Shown here one piece after another: positions 8,731-16,260 of a DNA stretch of 64,000 nt. This stretch comes from Stenotrophomonas sp. 704A1 (GTDB lineage Bacteria > Pseudomonadota > Gammaproteobacteria > Xanthomonadales > Xanthomonadaceae), in NCBI RefSeq assembly GCF_030549525.1, contig NZ_CP130831.1:893501-957500 (forward strand), read 5' to 3'. The notes beneath the pieces were generated by a model. That model saw only the letters and a program-made list of their open reading frames with translations, searched no databases and had not been told where the DNA came from. Position 1 is the first letter of the stretch. Every line of letters begins with the position of its first letter. Position numbers and translations under genes: made by a program.

Positions 8731-9729
8731 ATGACGGTTACCGCCAACCAGGTTCTGCGTCCTCGCGGTCCGCAGATCGAACGCCTTACCGACACCCGTG
8801 CAAAGGTCGTTATCGAACCTTTGGAGCGGGGTTACGGGCATACGCTGGGCAATGCCCTGCGTCGCGTGCTGCTGTCGTCCATCCCGGGCTTCGCCATCAC
8901 GGAAGTCGAAATCGACGGCGTGTTGCATGAGTACACCACGGTCGAAGGTCTGCAGGAGGACGTGCTCGAAGTCCTGCTGAACCTGAAGGACGTGGCCATC
9001 CGTATGCACTCCGGCGACAGCGCCACCCTGTCCCTGTCCAAGCAGGGTCCGGGCGTTGTCACCGCTGCCGATATCAAGGTCGACCACAATGTGGAGATCC
9101 TGAACGGCGACCACGTGATCTGCCACCTGACCAAGGACACGGCAGTGAACATGCGTCTGAAGATCGAGCGTGGTTTCGGCTACCAGCCGGCTGCTGCGCG
9201 TCGTCGTCCGGACGAAGAAACCCGTGCCATCGGCCGCCTGGTCCTGGACGCCTCGTTCTCGCCGGTCCGCCGCGTCGCCTATGCCGTGGAAGCGGCCCGC
9301 GTCGAACAGCGTACCGACCTGGACAAGCTGGTCATCGATATCGAGACCAACGGCACCATCGACGCCGAGGAAGCCGTGCGCACCGCCGCCGACATCCTCA
9401 GCGACCAGCTGTCGGTGTTCGGTGACTTCACCCACCGCGACCGCGGTGCGGCGAAGCCGGCCAACAACGGCGTGGATCCGGTGCTGCTGCGCCCGATCGA
9501 CGATCTGGAGCTGACCGTGCGTTCGGCCAACTGCCTGAAGGCCGAGAGCATCTACTACATCGGCGATCTGATCCAGAAGACCGAAGTCGAGCTGCTGAAG
9601 ACCCCGAACCTGGGCAAGAAGTCGCTCACCGAAATCAAGGAAGTGCTGGCCCAGCGTGGCCTGTCGCTTGGCATGAAGCTGGAGAACTGGCCGCCGGCCG
9701 GCGTCGCCAGCCACGGCATGCTGGGCTGA
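8731..9729 (+). CDS. rpoA: DNA-directed RNA polymerase subunit alpha
   Basis: 332 residues. The N-terminal assembly domain carries [20 protein letters not shown] and the C-terminal domain (about residues 250-320) carries [20 protein letters not shown] and [16 protein letters not shown], which contact UP elements and activators. It is the scaffold for RNA polymerase assembly. Its place in the alpha operon between rpsD and rplQ is standard. Confidence 0.99.
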   Translation: MTVTANQVLRPRGPQIERLTDTRAKVVIEPLERGYGHTLGNALRRVLLSSIPGFAITEVEIDGVLHEYTTVEGLQEDVLEVLLNLKDVAIRMHSGDSATLSLSKQGPGVVTAADIKVDHNVEILNGDHVICHLTKDTAVNMRLKIERGFGYQPAAARRRPDEETRAIGRLVLDASFSPVRRVAYAVEAARVEQRTDLDKLVIDIETNGTIDAEEAVRTAADILSDQLSVFGDFTHRDRGAAKPANNGVDPVLLRPIDDLELTVRSANCLKAESIYYIGDLIQKTEVELLKTPNLGKKSLTEIKEVLAQRGLSLGMKLENWPPAGVASHGMLG

Positions 9730-9732
9730 TAA

Positions 9733-9776
9733 AGCCTCCTGCTGTACCTGGAGGCTCCACCGTTCGCGGTGGAGCC
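9733..9776 (+). promoter_or_regulatory. two mutually exclusive hairpins between rpoA and rplQ
   Basis: Hairpin 1 pairs AGCCTCC (9733-9739) with GGAGGCT (9750-9756). Hairpin 2 pairs GGCTCCACC (9753-9761) with GGTGGAGCC (9768-9776). They share GGCT at 9753-9756, so only one can form at a time, the layout seen in attenuators and switches. No long T-tract follows. The rest of the gap to 9923 shows nothing gene-like apart from the AAGGA site before rplQ. Confidence 0.5.
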
Positions 9777-9923
9777 TTCAACGCTACACATTGCCACGAC
9801 GAATGAAGGTTCGCGGGGCAGGGCGTCCAGGACGGGCGACCAGGACCATCCGCAGTCCACGCAGCAACGCCAGGATGGCGACAACGATCCGCAAAGCCGC
9901 ATCATTAACCAAGGAATATCACC

Positions 9924-10307
9924 ATGCGTCACCAGAAATCCGGCCGCAAGTTCAGCCGCACCAGCGCCCACCGCGAAGCGATGTTCAAGAACATGGCTGC
10001 CTCGCTGTTCAAGCACGAGCTGATCAAGACCACCCTGCCGAAGGCCAAGGAACTGCGCCGCGTCGCCGAGCCGCTGATCACCCTGGCCAAGGTCGACTCC
10101 GTCGCCAACCGCCGTCTGGCCTTCGCCCGCCTGCGCGACAACGAAGCCGTCGGCAACCTGTTCACCATCCTGGGCCCGCGCTACGCGAACCGTCCGGGCG
10201 GCTACCTGCGTCTGCTGAAGTGCGGCTTCCGCGCCGGCGACAACGCACCGATGGCCTACGTCGAACTGGTTGACCGTCCGGTCGTGGCCGAGGAAGTGGC
10301 CGAGTAA
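9924..10307 (+). CDS. rplQ: 50S ribosomal protein L17
   Basis: 127 residues: [20 protein letters not shown], then [20 protein letters not shown] and a C-terminal [18 protein letters not shown]17 lies at the bottom of the 50S subunit. It is the last gene of the alpha operon and is followed by a strong terminator. The 194-nt gap from rpoA is long for this pair. Confidence 0.98.
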   Translation: MRHQKSGRKFSRTSAHREAMFKNMAASLFKHELIKTTLPKAKELRRVAEPLITLAKVDSVANRRLAFARLRDNEAVGNLFTILGPRYANRPGGYLRLLKCGFRAGDNAPMAYVELVDRPVVAEEVAE

Positions 10308-10333
10308 TCGGACCGCTCCAACGCGACACAGCG

Positions 10334-10358
10334 AAAGCCCGGCTTCTGCCGGGCTTTT
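10334..10358 (+). terminator. intrinsic terminator of the alpha operon
   Basis: AAAGCCCGGC (10334-10343) pairs with GCCGGGCTTT (10348-10357) around a TTCT loop and runs into TTTT. It lies 26 nt after the rplQ stop and should end the ribosomal-protein transcript. Confidence 0.88.
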
Positions 10359-10370
10359 GCGTTTCCGGCA

Positions 10371-10390
10371 GCGCCCGGCCATGCCCGGCG
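10371..10390 (+). repeat. degenerate SMAG-like palindrome
   Basis: GCGCCCGGCCATGCCCGGCG resembles the GTAG-headed SMAG/REP unit seen elsewhere in the window but lacks the GTAG head. It lies between the rplQ terminator and dsbB. Confidence 0.45.
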
Positions 10391-10491
10391 TCGCCGATAC
10401 GCCGCACCGTTCCGACGGGCGTCACCTGTGGCGGTTCGAATGGCGCCCGCTCTCGGTTACGCTTGGCGCCTGATCCATTCGAGCGTTCACG

Positions 10492-10998
10492 ATGAATCCA
10501 CTGCGCTGGCCTTTCCGCGCCCAGTTCCTCCTGGGGTTCCTGATCTGCGCGGGCCTGTTGGGCTACGCCATCTTCCTGCAGTTGAAGATGGGGCTGGAGC
10601 CGTGTCCGCTCTGCATCTTCCAGCGCCTGGCCTTTGCCGCGCTGGGCCTGCTGTTCCTGATCGGCGCGCTGCATGGCCCGTCCAATCGTCCGGGGCGCGC
10701 CACCTACGGCATCCTTGCCTTCATTGCGGCCGCCGTGGGCGTGGGTATCGCCGCGCGCCACGTCTACGTGCAGATGCTGCCGCCGGAAATGGGTTCCACC
10801 TGTGGCCCGCCGCTGGCCTTCCTGAGCGAGACCATGGGGCCGCTGGAAGTGTTCCGCACGGTGCTGACCGGCACTGGCAACTGCGGCAACATCGACTGGA
10901 CCTTCCTGGGCCTGACCATGCCGATGTGGTCGGGCGTGTGGTTCGTTCTGCTGGCGCTGTGGGCGCTGCTGGTGTCGCTGCGCAAGATCAAGCGCTGA
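10492..10998 (+). CDS. dsbB: disulfide bond formation protein B
   Basis: 168 residues, four membrane helices. DsbB reoxidises periplasmic DsbA and passes electrons to ubiquinone. Both active cysteine pairs are visible: the CPLC motif at residues 38-41 in the first periplasmic loop and Cys104 with Cys131 in the second, matching the spacing of E. coli DsbB. FQRLAFAALG after the first pair is also typical. It stands alone, converging on a TonB receptor gene. Confidence 0.95.
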   Translation: MNPLRWPFRAQFLLGFLICAGLLGYAIFLQLKMGLEPCPLCIFQRLAFAALGLLFLIGALHGPSNRPGRATYGILAFIAAAVGVGIAARHVYVQMLPPEMGSTCGPPLAFLSETMGPLEVFRTVLTGTGNCGNIDWTFLGLTMPMWSGVWFVLLALWALLVSLRKIKR

Positions 10999-11007
10999 AG
11001 CAGGGGA

Positions 11008-11057
11008 GTGCCGGCCGCTGGCCGGCACACTCTGGGAATGCCGGCCAGCGGCCGGCA
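11008..11057. repeat. pair of TGCCGGCC palindromes between convergent genes
   Basis: TGCCGGCCGCTGGCCGGCA (11009-11027) and TGCCGGCCAGCGGCCGGCA (11039-11057) are near-perfect palindromes in opposite orientation. They fill the gap between the dsbB and TonB-receptor stops and can act as a bidirectional terminator or REP element. They are distinct from the GTAG units. Confidence 0.7.
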
Positions 11058-11062
11058 CTGCC

Positions 11063-13189
11063 TCAGAAGTCCTGCTGCAGGCTCAGGTAGGCGCCGCGGC
11101 GCGGTCCCCATTGCGGGGCGAACACGCCGACACCGCCGCCATCGCGCAGCTGGTAGCTGCGATCCAGTGCGTTGATCACGGCCAGCTGCACATGCAGCGG
11201 ATGACCGCTGTCGGCATTGAAGTCGTGCCCGGCGCTGAGGTTCACCTGCAGGTACGACGGCAGCTGGCCACCATTGGGCACACCCTCGATGTCCGAACGC
11301 AGGCCGCTGCCGAACACGTAGTTGGCACCGATCCGGTTGTGCCCGGCGAAGGCGTAGCTGACGCCACCCGACGAGGTCAGCTTCTGGTCGTGGTCGAGAT
11401 GGATCCAGTGGTTGGCCACATAGGCCAGTGCGTCGGGATCGAGGTTGTACTGGCCGGTGATGACCTGGGTGCCGATGGCCTTGTTGTACGCCGCGTTGAC
11501 GTAGGCGCTGAACGGGCCGTTGCTGTAGTCGGCACTGAACTCCAGCCCACGGATGTGGCCACGGCGGTAGTTGAAGGTCGAGTAGATGTAGGCGGCGCCG
11601 AACTGGCCTTCGTCCTGCAGCCGCGCCACGCGTCGATCGTAGGCATCCAGGCCGAGCGTCAGGTGCTCGCCCAGCTGCTGCGAGACGCCGATGTCGTAGT
11701 AGTCGCTGCGTTCGGCCAGCGGCGTGCTGTTGCCGCCGCTGGGCTGCTGGTTGCTGGTGCCGTCGTACAGGGCGATGTCGCTGCTGGCGATCAGCTCGCT
11801 GGCCGGTGGCGTGAAATAGCGTGAATAGCCGGCGTGCACGGTGGTGCTGTCGCTGGCATTCCAGACCACGCCCAGACGCGGGCTGAGCTGGCCCTCGGTG
11901 TGGCCGAAGGCCTTGTAGCGGTCGCCGCGTAGGCCGTAGTTCACGGTCCAGTCGTCGCCGATCTTCCATTCGTCCTGCACATACAGCGCCAGCGTGCTGG
12001 CATGGAAGGCGCTGCGGTCCGGGATCAGCAGCGGCGTGGTGCTGGACTGCTGGCCGGCGTCATCCACCGGGAACACCCAGCTGCTGTTGCTGGCCCGCGC
12101 GTTCTCGTCGTTGCCGTACAGGCCATAGCGCAGCGTGTGGTCGTTGCCCAGCGGCGTGGAGAAATCGGCCTGCAGGGTGTCGGCGCGGTTGCTGCGCTGC
12201 ACCTGCGAGGCGACGCCGCTGAACACCAGATCGCCGATGACGTCAGGGTTGAACGCCACGTCGCTGTAGCGCTGCCCGGCCGATAGCTGGTAGGCGGTGC
12301 TGCCCAGCGTGCCCTGCAGCACCAGCATGCCGAAGCGGGTGGTCTCGCGCTGGGTCTCATCCAGCTGGCTGGAATCGAAGGTGGTGGTATCGAGATAGCC
12401 GAACTGTGGCGTCTGGCCCGGATTGACCGGGATCTGGAAGCGGTTGTTGGCGAAGCCGGCGAACACACTCAGGCGGGTGGTGTCGTTGACCAGGTAGGTC
12501 AGGTCGGCGAAGGCCTTGCCCTGGTGGGTATCGTCATGCTCCGGCTTGCGCGAGCGGGTCGGGTTTTCCAGGCCGACCTCGTTCTGGTCGTAGTTGCCGG
12601 TCAGGAACCAGCTCCAGCGCCCCTGGTTGCCCCACCAGGAGGCATTCGGATTGACCTTGCCGAACGAGCCGGTGGTGATGCCGACGCTGCCGCCATTGCC
12701 GAGCTGGGCGCCGCTGCGGGTGGTGATGTCGACCACCGCGGCGGTGCGCTCGCCGAACTGGGCCGGCAATGCGCCGTCCATCAGCCGGATGCTGCTGATC
12801 GTGCGCGCATCCAGGGTCTGGCCGAAGCCGGAGATCGATTCGGGCAGCAGCACGCCATTGATGCGGTACTGCAGGTTGGCGTGGTCGCCGCGTACGTGCA
12901 CGCCGCCATAGGAGTCCTGGACGACGCCCGGGGCCTGCAGCAGCACCTGGCTGAGCGGCGCGGAGGCGCCAAGCGGCTGTTTCTGGATGTCCTCGGCGGT
13001 GATCTGGTACTGGCTGCTGCCGATGTCCGGCGACAGCGCGTTGCGGGCCTGGTCAAGCTGGGCACTCACGGTGACCGTGTCCAGATCCTTGACTGCAGGC
13101 CCGGCCTCATCGGTGCTGGCGGCGAAGGCGGGGAGGCTGGCCAGGGCCAGGGCGAAGGTGATGCCGGTAGCGAGGGGCGAGGGCTTCAT
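11063..13189 (-). CDS. TonB-dependent outer membrane receptor, unknown ligand
   Basis: 708 residues from the ATG at 13189, which starts a clear signal peptide (ATGITFALALASLPAFA); an upstream in-frame ATG at 13261 would precede it with an unrelated leader. A plug domain follows (LSQVLLQAPGVVQDSYGGVH, RVNGVLLPE-like segment, FGERTAAVVDITTRSG), then a 22-strand barrel ending in an aromatic residue (LQQDF). A histidine-containing HWIHLDHDQ segment lies in the barrel; metal import is possible but not shown. No second transport gene is adjacent. A 15-bp palindrome lies about 50 nt upstream. Confidence 0.88.
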   Translation of the reverse strand: MKPSPLATGITFALALASLPAFAASTDEAGPAVKDLDTVTVSAQLDQARNALSPDIGSSQYQITAEDIQKQPLGASAPLSQVLLQAPGVVQDSYGGVHVRGDHANLQYRINGVLLPESISGFGQTLDARTISSIRLMDGALPAQFGERTAAVVDITTRSGAQLGNGGSVGITTGSFGKVNPNASWWGNQGRWSWFLTGNYDQNEVGLENPTRSRKPEHDDTHQGKAFADLTYLVNDTTRLSVFAGFANNRFQIPVNPGQTPQFGYLDTTTFDSSQLDETQRETTRFGMLVLQGTLGSTAYQLSAGQRYSDVAFNPDVIGDLVFSGVASQVQRSNRADTLQADFSTPLGNDHTLRYGLYGNDENARASNSSWVFPVDDAGQQSSTTPLLIPDRSAFHASTLALYVQDEWKIGDDWTVNYGLRGDRYKAFGHTEGQLSPRLGVVWNASDSTTVHAGYSRYFTPPASELIASSDIALYDGTSNQQPSGGNSTPLAERSDYYDIGVSQQLGEHLTLGLDAYDRRVARLQDEGQFGAAYIYSTFNYRRGHIRGLEFSADYSNGPFSAYVNAAYNKAIGTQVITGQYNLDPDALAYVANHWIHLDHDQKLTSSGGVSYAFAGHNRIGANYVFGSGLRSDIEGVPNGGQLPSYLQVNLSAGHDFNADSGHPLHVQLAVINALDRSYQLRDGGGVGVFAPQWGPRRGAYLSLQQDF

Positions 13190-13240
13190 CGTGGGAGAGG
13201 GATGGCAGGGCGTGGAAGGGGCCGATCCATGACGTGCAAG

Positions 13241-13255
13241 TGTTACTCCGTAACA
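13241..13255. promoter_or_regulatory. palindromic operator candidate TGTTAC-TCC-GTAACA
   Basis: A perfect 6-bp inverted repeat with a 3-nt centre lies 52 nt upstream of the TonB-receptor start and about 145 nt upstream of the DAHP synthase start, in a divergent intergenic region. It has the size of a dimeric repressor site. The cognate regulator is unknown. Confidence 0.5.
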
Positions 13256-13400
13256 GATCATGCGCCTGTCCCGCGCCGCGGACCATGCTGGATCTGGCTG
13301 CTCGTACCCGCCTTTCCCTGCCGTTCAGGCGACCCGGCCGGCCCGGCTGGGCCTTTGCGCCAGCGGCCGGCTCTGCGACCATGACCGCCCCCCACCCCGG

Positions 13401-14786
13401 ATGTCCGTGATGAGCCTGTCCGCCGTTCCGCCCGCTCCTGATCCTGCCACTGGCGCTGTCTGGTCGCCGGAGAGCTGGCGTGGCAAGACCGCGCTGCAGA
13501 TGCCGACCTATCCCGACCCGGTGGCGCTGGACGCGGCCCTTCATGAGTTGAAGCGGTTGCCGCCGCTGGTGACGTCCTGGGAGATCCTGGCACTGAAGCA
13601 GCAGTTGGCCGATGCGCAGGAAGGCAGGCGCTTCCTGCTGCAGGGCGGCGACTGTGCCGAGAACTTCAGCGACTGCGAGTCGGGCACCATCTCCAACAGG
13701 TTGAAGGTGCTGCTGCAGATGAGCCTGGTGCTGGTGCACGGCCTGCGCCAGCCGGTGATCCGCGTCGGCCGCTTTGCCGGCCAGTATGCCAAGCCGCGTT
13801 CGGCCGATACCGAGACCCGCGACGGCGTGACGCTGCCCAGCTACCGCGGCGACGTCATCAATGCGCCGGCGTTCACCGAGGCGGCGCGGCTGCCGGATCC
13901 GAAGCGGATGCTGCAGGCGCACGCGCATTCGGCGATGACGATGAACTTCGTGCGTGCGCTGATCGATGGCGGCTTCGCCGACCTGCACCACCCCGAGTAC
14001 TGGAACCTGGAATGGGTGAGCCATTCGCCGCTGGCTGCCGAGTACCAGAAGATGGTGGCCTCGATCGGTGATGCGGTGCATTTCATGGAGACCCTGGCCG
14101 GGGCCCGTGTGCACAATCTCAACCGCATCGATTTCTACACCTCGCATGAAGCGCTGCTGCTGCCCTACGAGCAGGCGCTGACCCGGCAGGTGCCGCGCCA
14201 GCAGGGCTGGTTGAACCTGAGCACGCACTACCCCTGGATCGGCATGCGTACCGCCGCGCTTGATGGGGCCCACGTGGAGTACCTGCGTGGCGTGCGCAAC
14301 CCGATCGCGATCAAGGTGGGCCCGTCGGTGACGCCGGACCAGCTGCTGCGCCTGATCGACGTGCTCAATCCGGATGACGAGCCCGGCCGCCTGAGCTTCA
14401 TCCACCGCATGGGCGCGGCGCAGATCGCGCAGAAGCTGCCGCCGCTGCTGGACGCGGTGAAGCGCGATGGCCGCCGCGTGCTGTGGGTCTGCGATGCGAT
14501 GCATGGCAACACCGAGAGCACGGCCAATGGCTTCAAGACGCGGCGCTTCGACAACGTGCGTGGCGAGGTCGAGATGTCGTTCGACCTGCATGCGGCGGCG
14601 GGTACGCGCCTGGGCGGCGTGCATCTGGAACTGACCGGTGAAGACGTCACCGAATGCACCGGCGGCGCGCGTGAGCTGACCGAGCGTGACCTGGAGCGCG
14701 CCTACCGTTCCACGGTGGACCCGCGGTTGAACTACGAGCAGTCGCTGGAGATTGCGATGGCGATCGTGCGCAAGCAGAGCAGGTGA
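13401..14786 (+). CDS. 3-deoxy-7-phosphoheptulonate synthase, class II
   Basis: 461 residues from the ATG at 13401 (a second ATG is at 13410). It condenses phosphoenolpyruvate and erythrose 4-phosphate in the first step of the shikimate pathway. Class II (plant-type) signatures are GGDCAENFSDCES, RVGRFAGQYAKPRS, NLSTHYPWIG, LSFIHRMGA, WVCDAMHGNTES and GGVHLELTGEDVTECTGG. The frame is open further upstream, but that sequence is not family-like. Neither candidate start has a strong ribosome-binding site. Confidence 0.95.
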   Translation: MSVMSLSAVPPAPDPATGAVWSPESWRGKTALQMPTYPDPVALDAALHELKRLPPLVTSWEILALKQQLADAQEGRRFLLQGGDCAENFSDCESGTISNRLKVLLQMSLVLVHGLRQPVIRVGRFAGQYAKPRSADTETRDGVTLPSYRGDVINAPAFTEAARLPDPKRMLQAHAHSAMTMNFVRALIDGGFADLHHPEYWNLEWVSHSPLAAEYQKMVASIGDAVHFMETLAGARVHNLNRIDFYTSHEALLLPYEQALTRQVPRQQGWLNLSTHYPWIGMRTAALDGAHVEYLRGVRNPIAIKVGPSVTPDQLLRLIDVLNPDDEPGRLSFIHRMGAAQIAQKLPPLLDAVKRDGRRVLWVCDAMHGNTESTANGFKTRRFDNVRGEVEMSFDLHAAAGTRLGGVHLELTGEDVTECTGGARELTERDLERAYRSTVDPRLNYEQSLEIAMAIVRKQSR

Positions 14787-14798
14787 GGTAGGTTTTTC

Positions 14799-14819
14799 TG
14801 CAGGGCCTGCGGCCCTGCA
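14799..14819 (+). repeat. TGCAGGGC-type hairpin repeat, aroG-side copy
   Basis: TGCAGGGCC-TGC-GGCCCTGCA is a perfect 9-bp stem just after the DAHP synthase stop. Related hairpins occur at 22804-22822, 23318-23337 and 58782-58796. It may double as a terminator although the T-tract (14793-14797) is upstream, suiting the opposite strand. Confidence 0.6.
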
Positions 14820-14846
14820 CCTGCGGTTGGCAACGGCAACGGCAAC

Positions 14847-14922
14847 GTCAAAAGCGGGCTTTCCATGCGGCTGACACCCCGCACTCCGACACCGCCCCGC
14901 CTCTGACAGATTCCTGCGATCT
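14847..14922 (+). repeat. short copy of a composite intergenic repeat
   Basis: The 14-mer at 14847-14860 equals 22844-22857, and the 58-nt block 14865-14922 matches 23013-23070 at 56 of 58 positions. In this copy the two blocks are almost adjacent; in the other copy about 155 nt with extra foldback structure lies between them. The gap 14787-15047 holds no gene. Confidence 0.8.
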
Positions 14923-15047
14923 GTGGGCAGGTGTGTCGGATCGCGGCTGGGAGCGGCAGCGCGCATGCGATGGCGCGTATCCATACAACGCGCTAATGCG
15001 CCATGCGCGACCCTGTCCGCTCCTGTGTTGAGGTGGAGGTGGCAAGG

Positions 15048-16190
15048 GTGCGTTGGGAGCACATGCAGGCCTATGCGTGGCCGTTGGGACTGGCGCTGGT
15101 GATCGGCGGCATCGGTGCGTGGCTGATCCTTTGGATATATCACCGGCTGAAGGGGCGCGATCGACGCCGTGCACGCATCGGGCGCGTGCTCGGCCTGCCG
15201 CTGGCCACGGCGTTGCCGCTGCTGTTGCTGATTCCCGCGCTGCAGGCGACGCCGCTGCAGGATCCGCTGCTGGGCAATCTGCAACGGGTGCTGCATATCA
15301 GCCTGGTGGCCTGTTTCGTCTGGCTGCTGGTCCGGGGTGTCAGCGCCATCGAGCGCGCCATCCTGCGCAGCAACCCGATCGACGTGGCCGACAACCTGGA
15401 AGCGCGCCGCATCCAGACCCAGACCCGTGTGCTCAGCCGGGTGATCATGGGCGGCATCATCGTCCTCGGCGCCTCGCTGGTGCTGCTGCAGTTCGACATG
15501 GTGGCCAAGATCGGTTCGGCACTGCTGGCCTCGGCGGGCCTGATCGGCCTGGTGGCCGGTATCGCCGCCAAGCCGGTGTTCGGCAATCTGATCGCCGGCC
15601 TGCAGATCGCGGTGACACAGCCGATCCGGCTCGATGATGTGGTGATCGTGGAGGGCGAGTGGGGGCGCGTCGAGGAAATCGGCAGCAGCTATGTGGTGGT
15701 GCGGATCTGGGATGAGCGGCGGATGGTGGTGCCGCTGACCTGGTTCATCGAGAACCCGTTCCAGAACTGGACGCGGCGCAGCGCCGACCTGCTGGGCACT
15801 GCGTTCCTGTGGCTGGATTACCGGGCGCCGATCGCAGCGATCCGCGCCGAGCTGGAGCGGATCTGCCAGGGCCAGCCGCTCTGGGACGGGCGGGTGTGCG
15901 TGACCCAGGTGACCGAGACCAGCGAGCGCGCGATCCAGGTGCGCCTGCTGGTCAGTGCGCGCAGTTCCGGTGATGCCTTCGATCTGCGCTGCCTGGTGCG
16001 TGAGCGCATGCTGGACTTCCTGGCCCGCGAGCATCCGCAGGCGCTGCCGCAGCTGCGGGCGCGGCTGCAGCAGGATGATGAGCTGGACATGCCGCGCGGG
16101 CCGCGTGCACGCACGGCGGATGTGCGCTCGCCCGGTGCGGAAGACGGGGAGGCGGCGATCGTGCCGGTGGAGCAGGAACCCGAACGCTAG
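15048..16190 (+). CDS. mechanosensitive channel of the MscS family
   Basis: 380 residues from GTG 15048, chosen because a perfect GGAGGT lies 7 nt upstream; ATG 15063 and ATG 15003 are alternatives. Four hydrophobic segments in the N-terminal half precede the MscS pore helix (SALLASAGLIGLVAGIAAKP), followed by the cytoplasmic beta domain (GDxV-like IRLDDVVIVEGEWGRVEEIG, VPLTWFIENPFQNWT). Such channels release solutes during osmotic downshock. The C-terminal tail is acidic and poorly conserved. The TAG stop is the TAG of a SMAG repeat. Confidence 0.9.
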   Translation: MRWEHMQAYAWPLGLALVIGGIGAWLILWIYHRLKGRDRRRARIGRVLGLPLATALPLLLLIPALQATPLQDPLLGNLQRVLHISLVACFVWLLVRGVSAIERAILRSNPIDVADNLEARRIQTQTRVLSRVIMGGIIVLGASLVLLQFDMVAKIGSALLASAGLIGLVAGIAAKPVFGNLIAGLQIAVTQPIRLDDVVIVEGEWGRVEEIGSSYVVVRIWDERRMVVPLTWFIENPFQNWTRRSADLLGTAFLWLDYRAPIAAIRAELERICQGQPLWDGRVCVTQVTETSERAIQVRLLVSARSSGDAFDLRCLVRERMLDFLAREHPQALPQLRARLQQDDELDMPRGPRARTADVRSPGAEDGEAAIVPVEQEPER

Positions 16191-16253
16191 CGCCGGGCCA
16201 TGCCCGGCGAGCGCAGTGGCACGTACGGTCCGCCGGGCGTGGCCCGGCGCTAC
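16187..16253. repeat. SMAG/REP dimer between convergent mscS-type and amidase genes
   Basis: A GTAG-type palindromic unit (16187-16209) faces its inverted partner (16231-16253, ending GCGCTAC). The head reads CTAG here and supplies the stop codon of the channel gene. The dimer fills the convergent gap and can fold into a long cruciform that could end both transcripts. Confidence 0.85.
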
Positions 16254-16260
16254 CCGGTGA

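Noticed and set aside
13241..13255. Naming the palindrome a Zur box
   Set aside because: It resembles the TGTTA...TAACA core of Zur sites but lacks the longer AT-rich consensus, so the regulator is left open.
13107..16034. 975-codon minus-strand frame opposite DAHP synthase and the MscS-type gene
   Set aside because: Low-complexity His/Gln/Arg/Ala composition and complete overlap with two well-supported genes.
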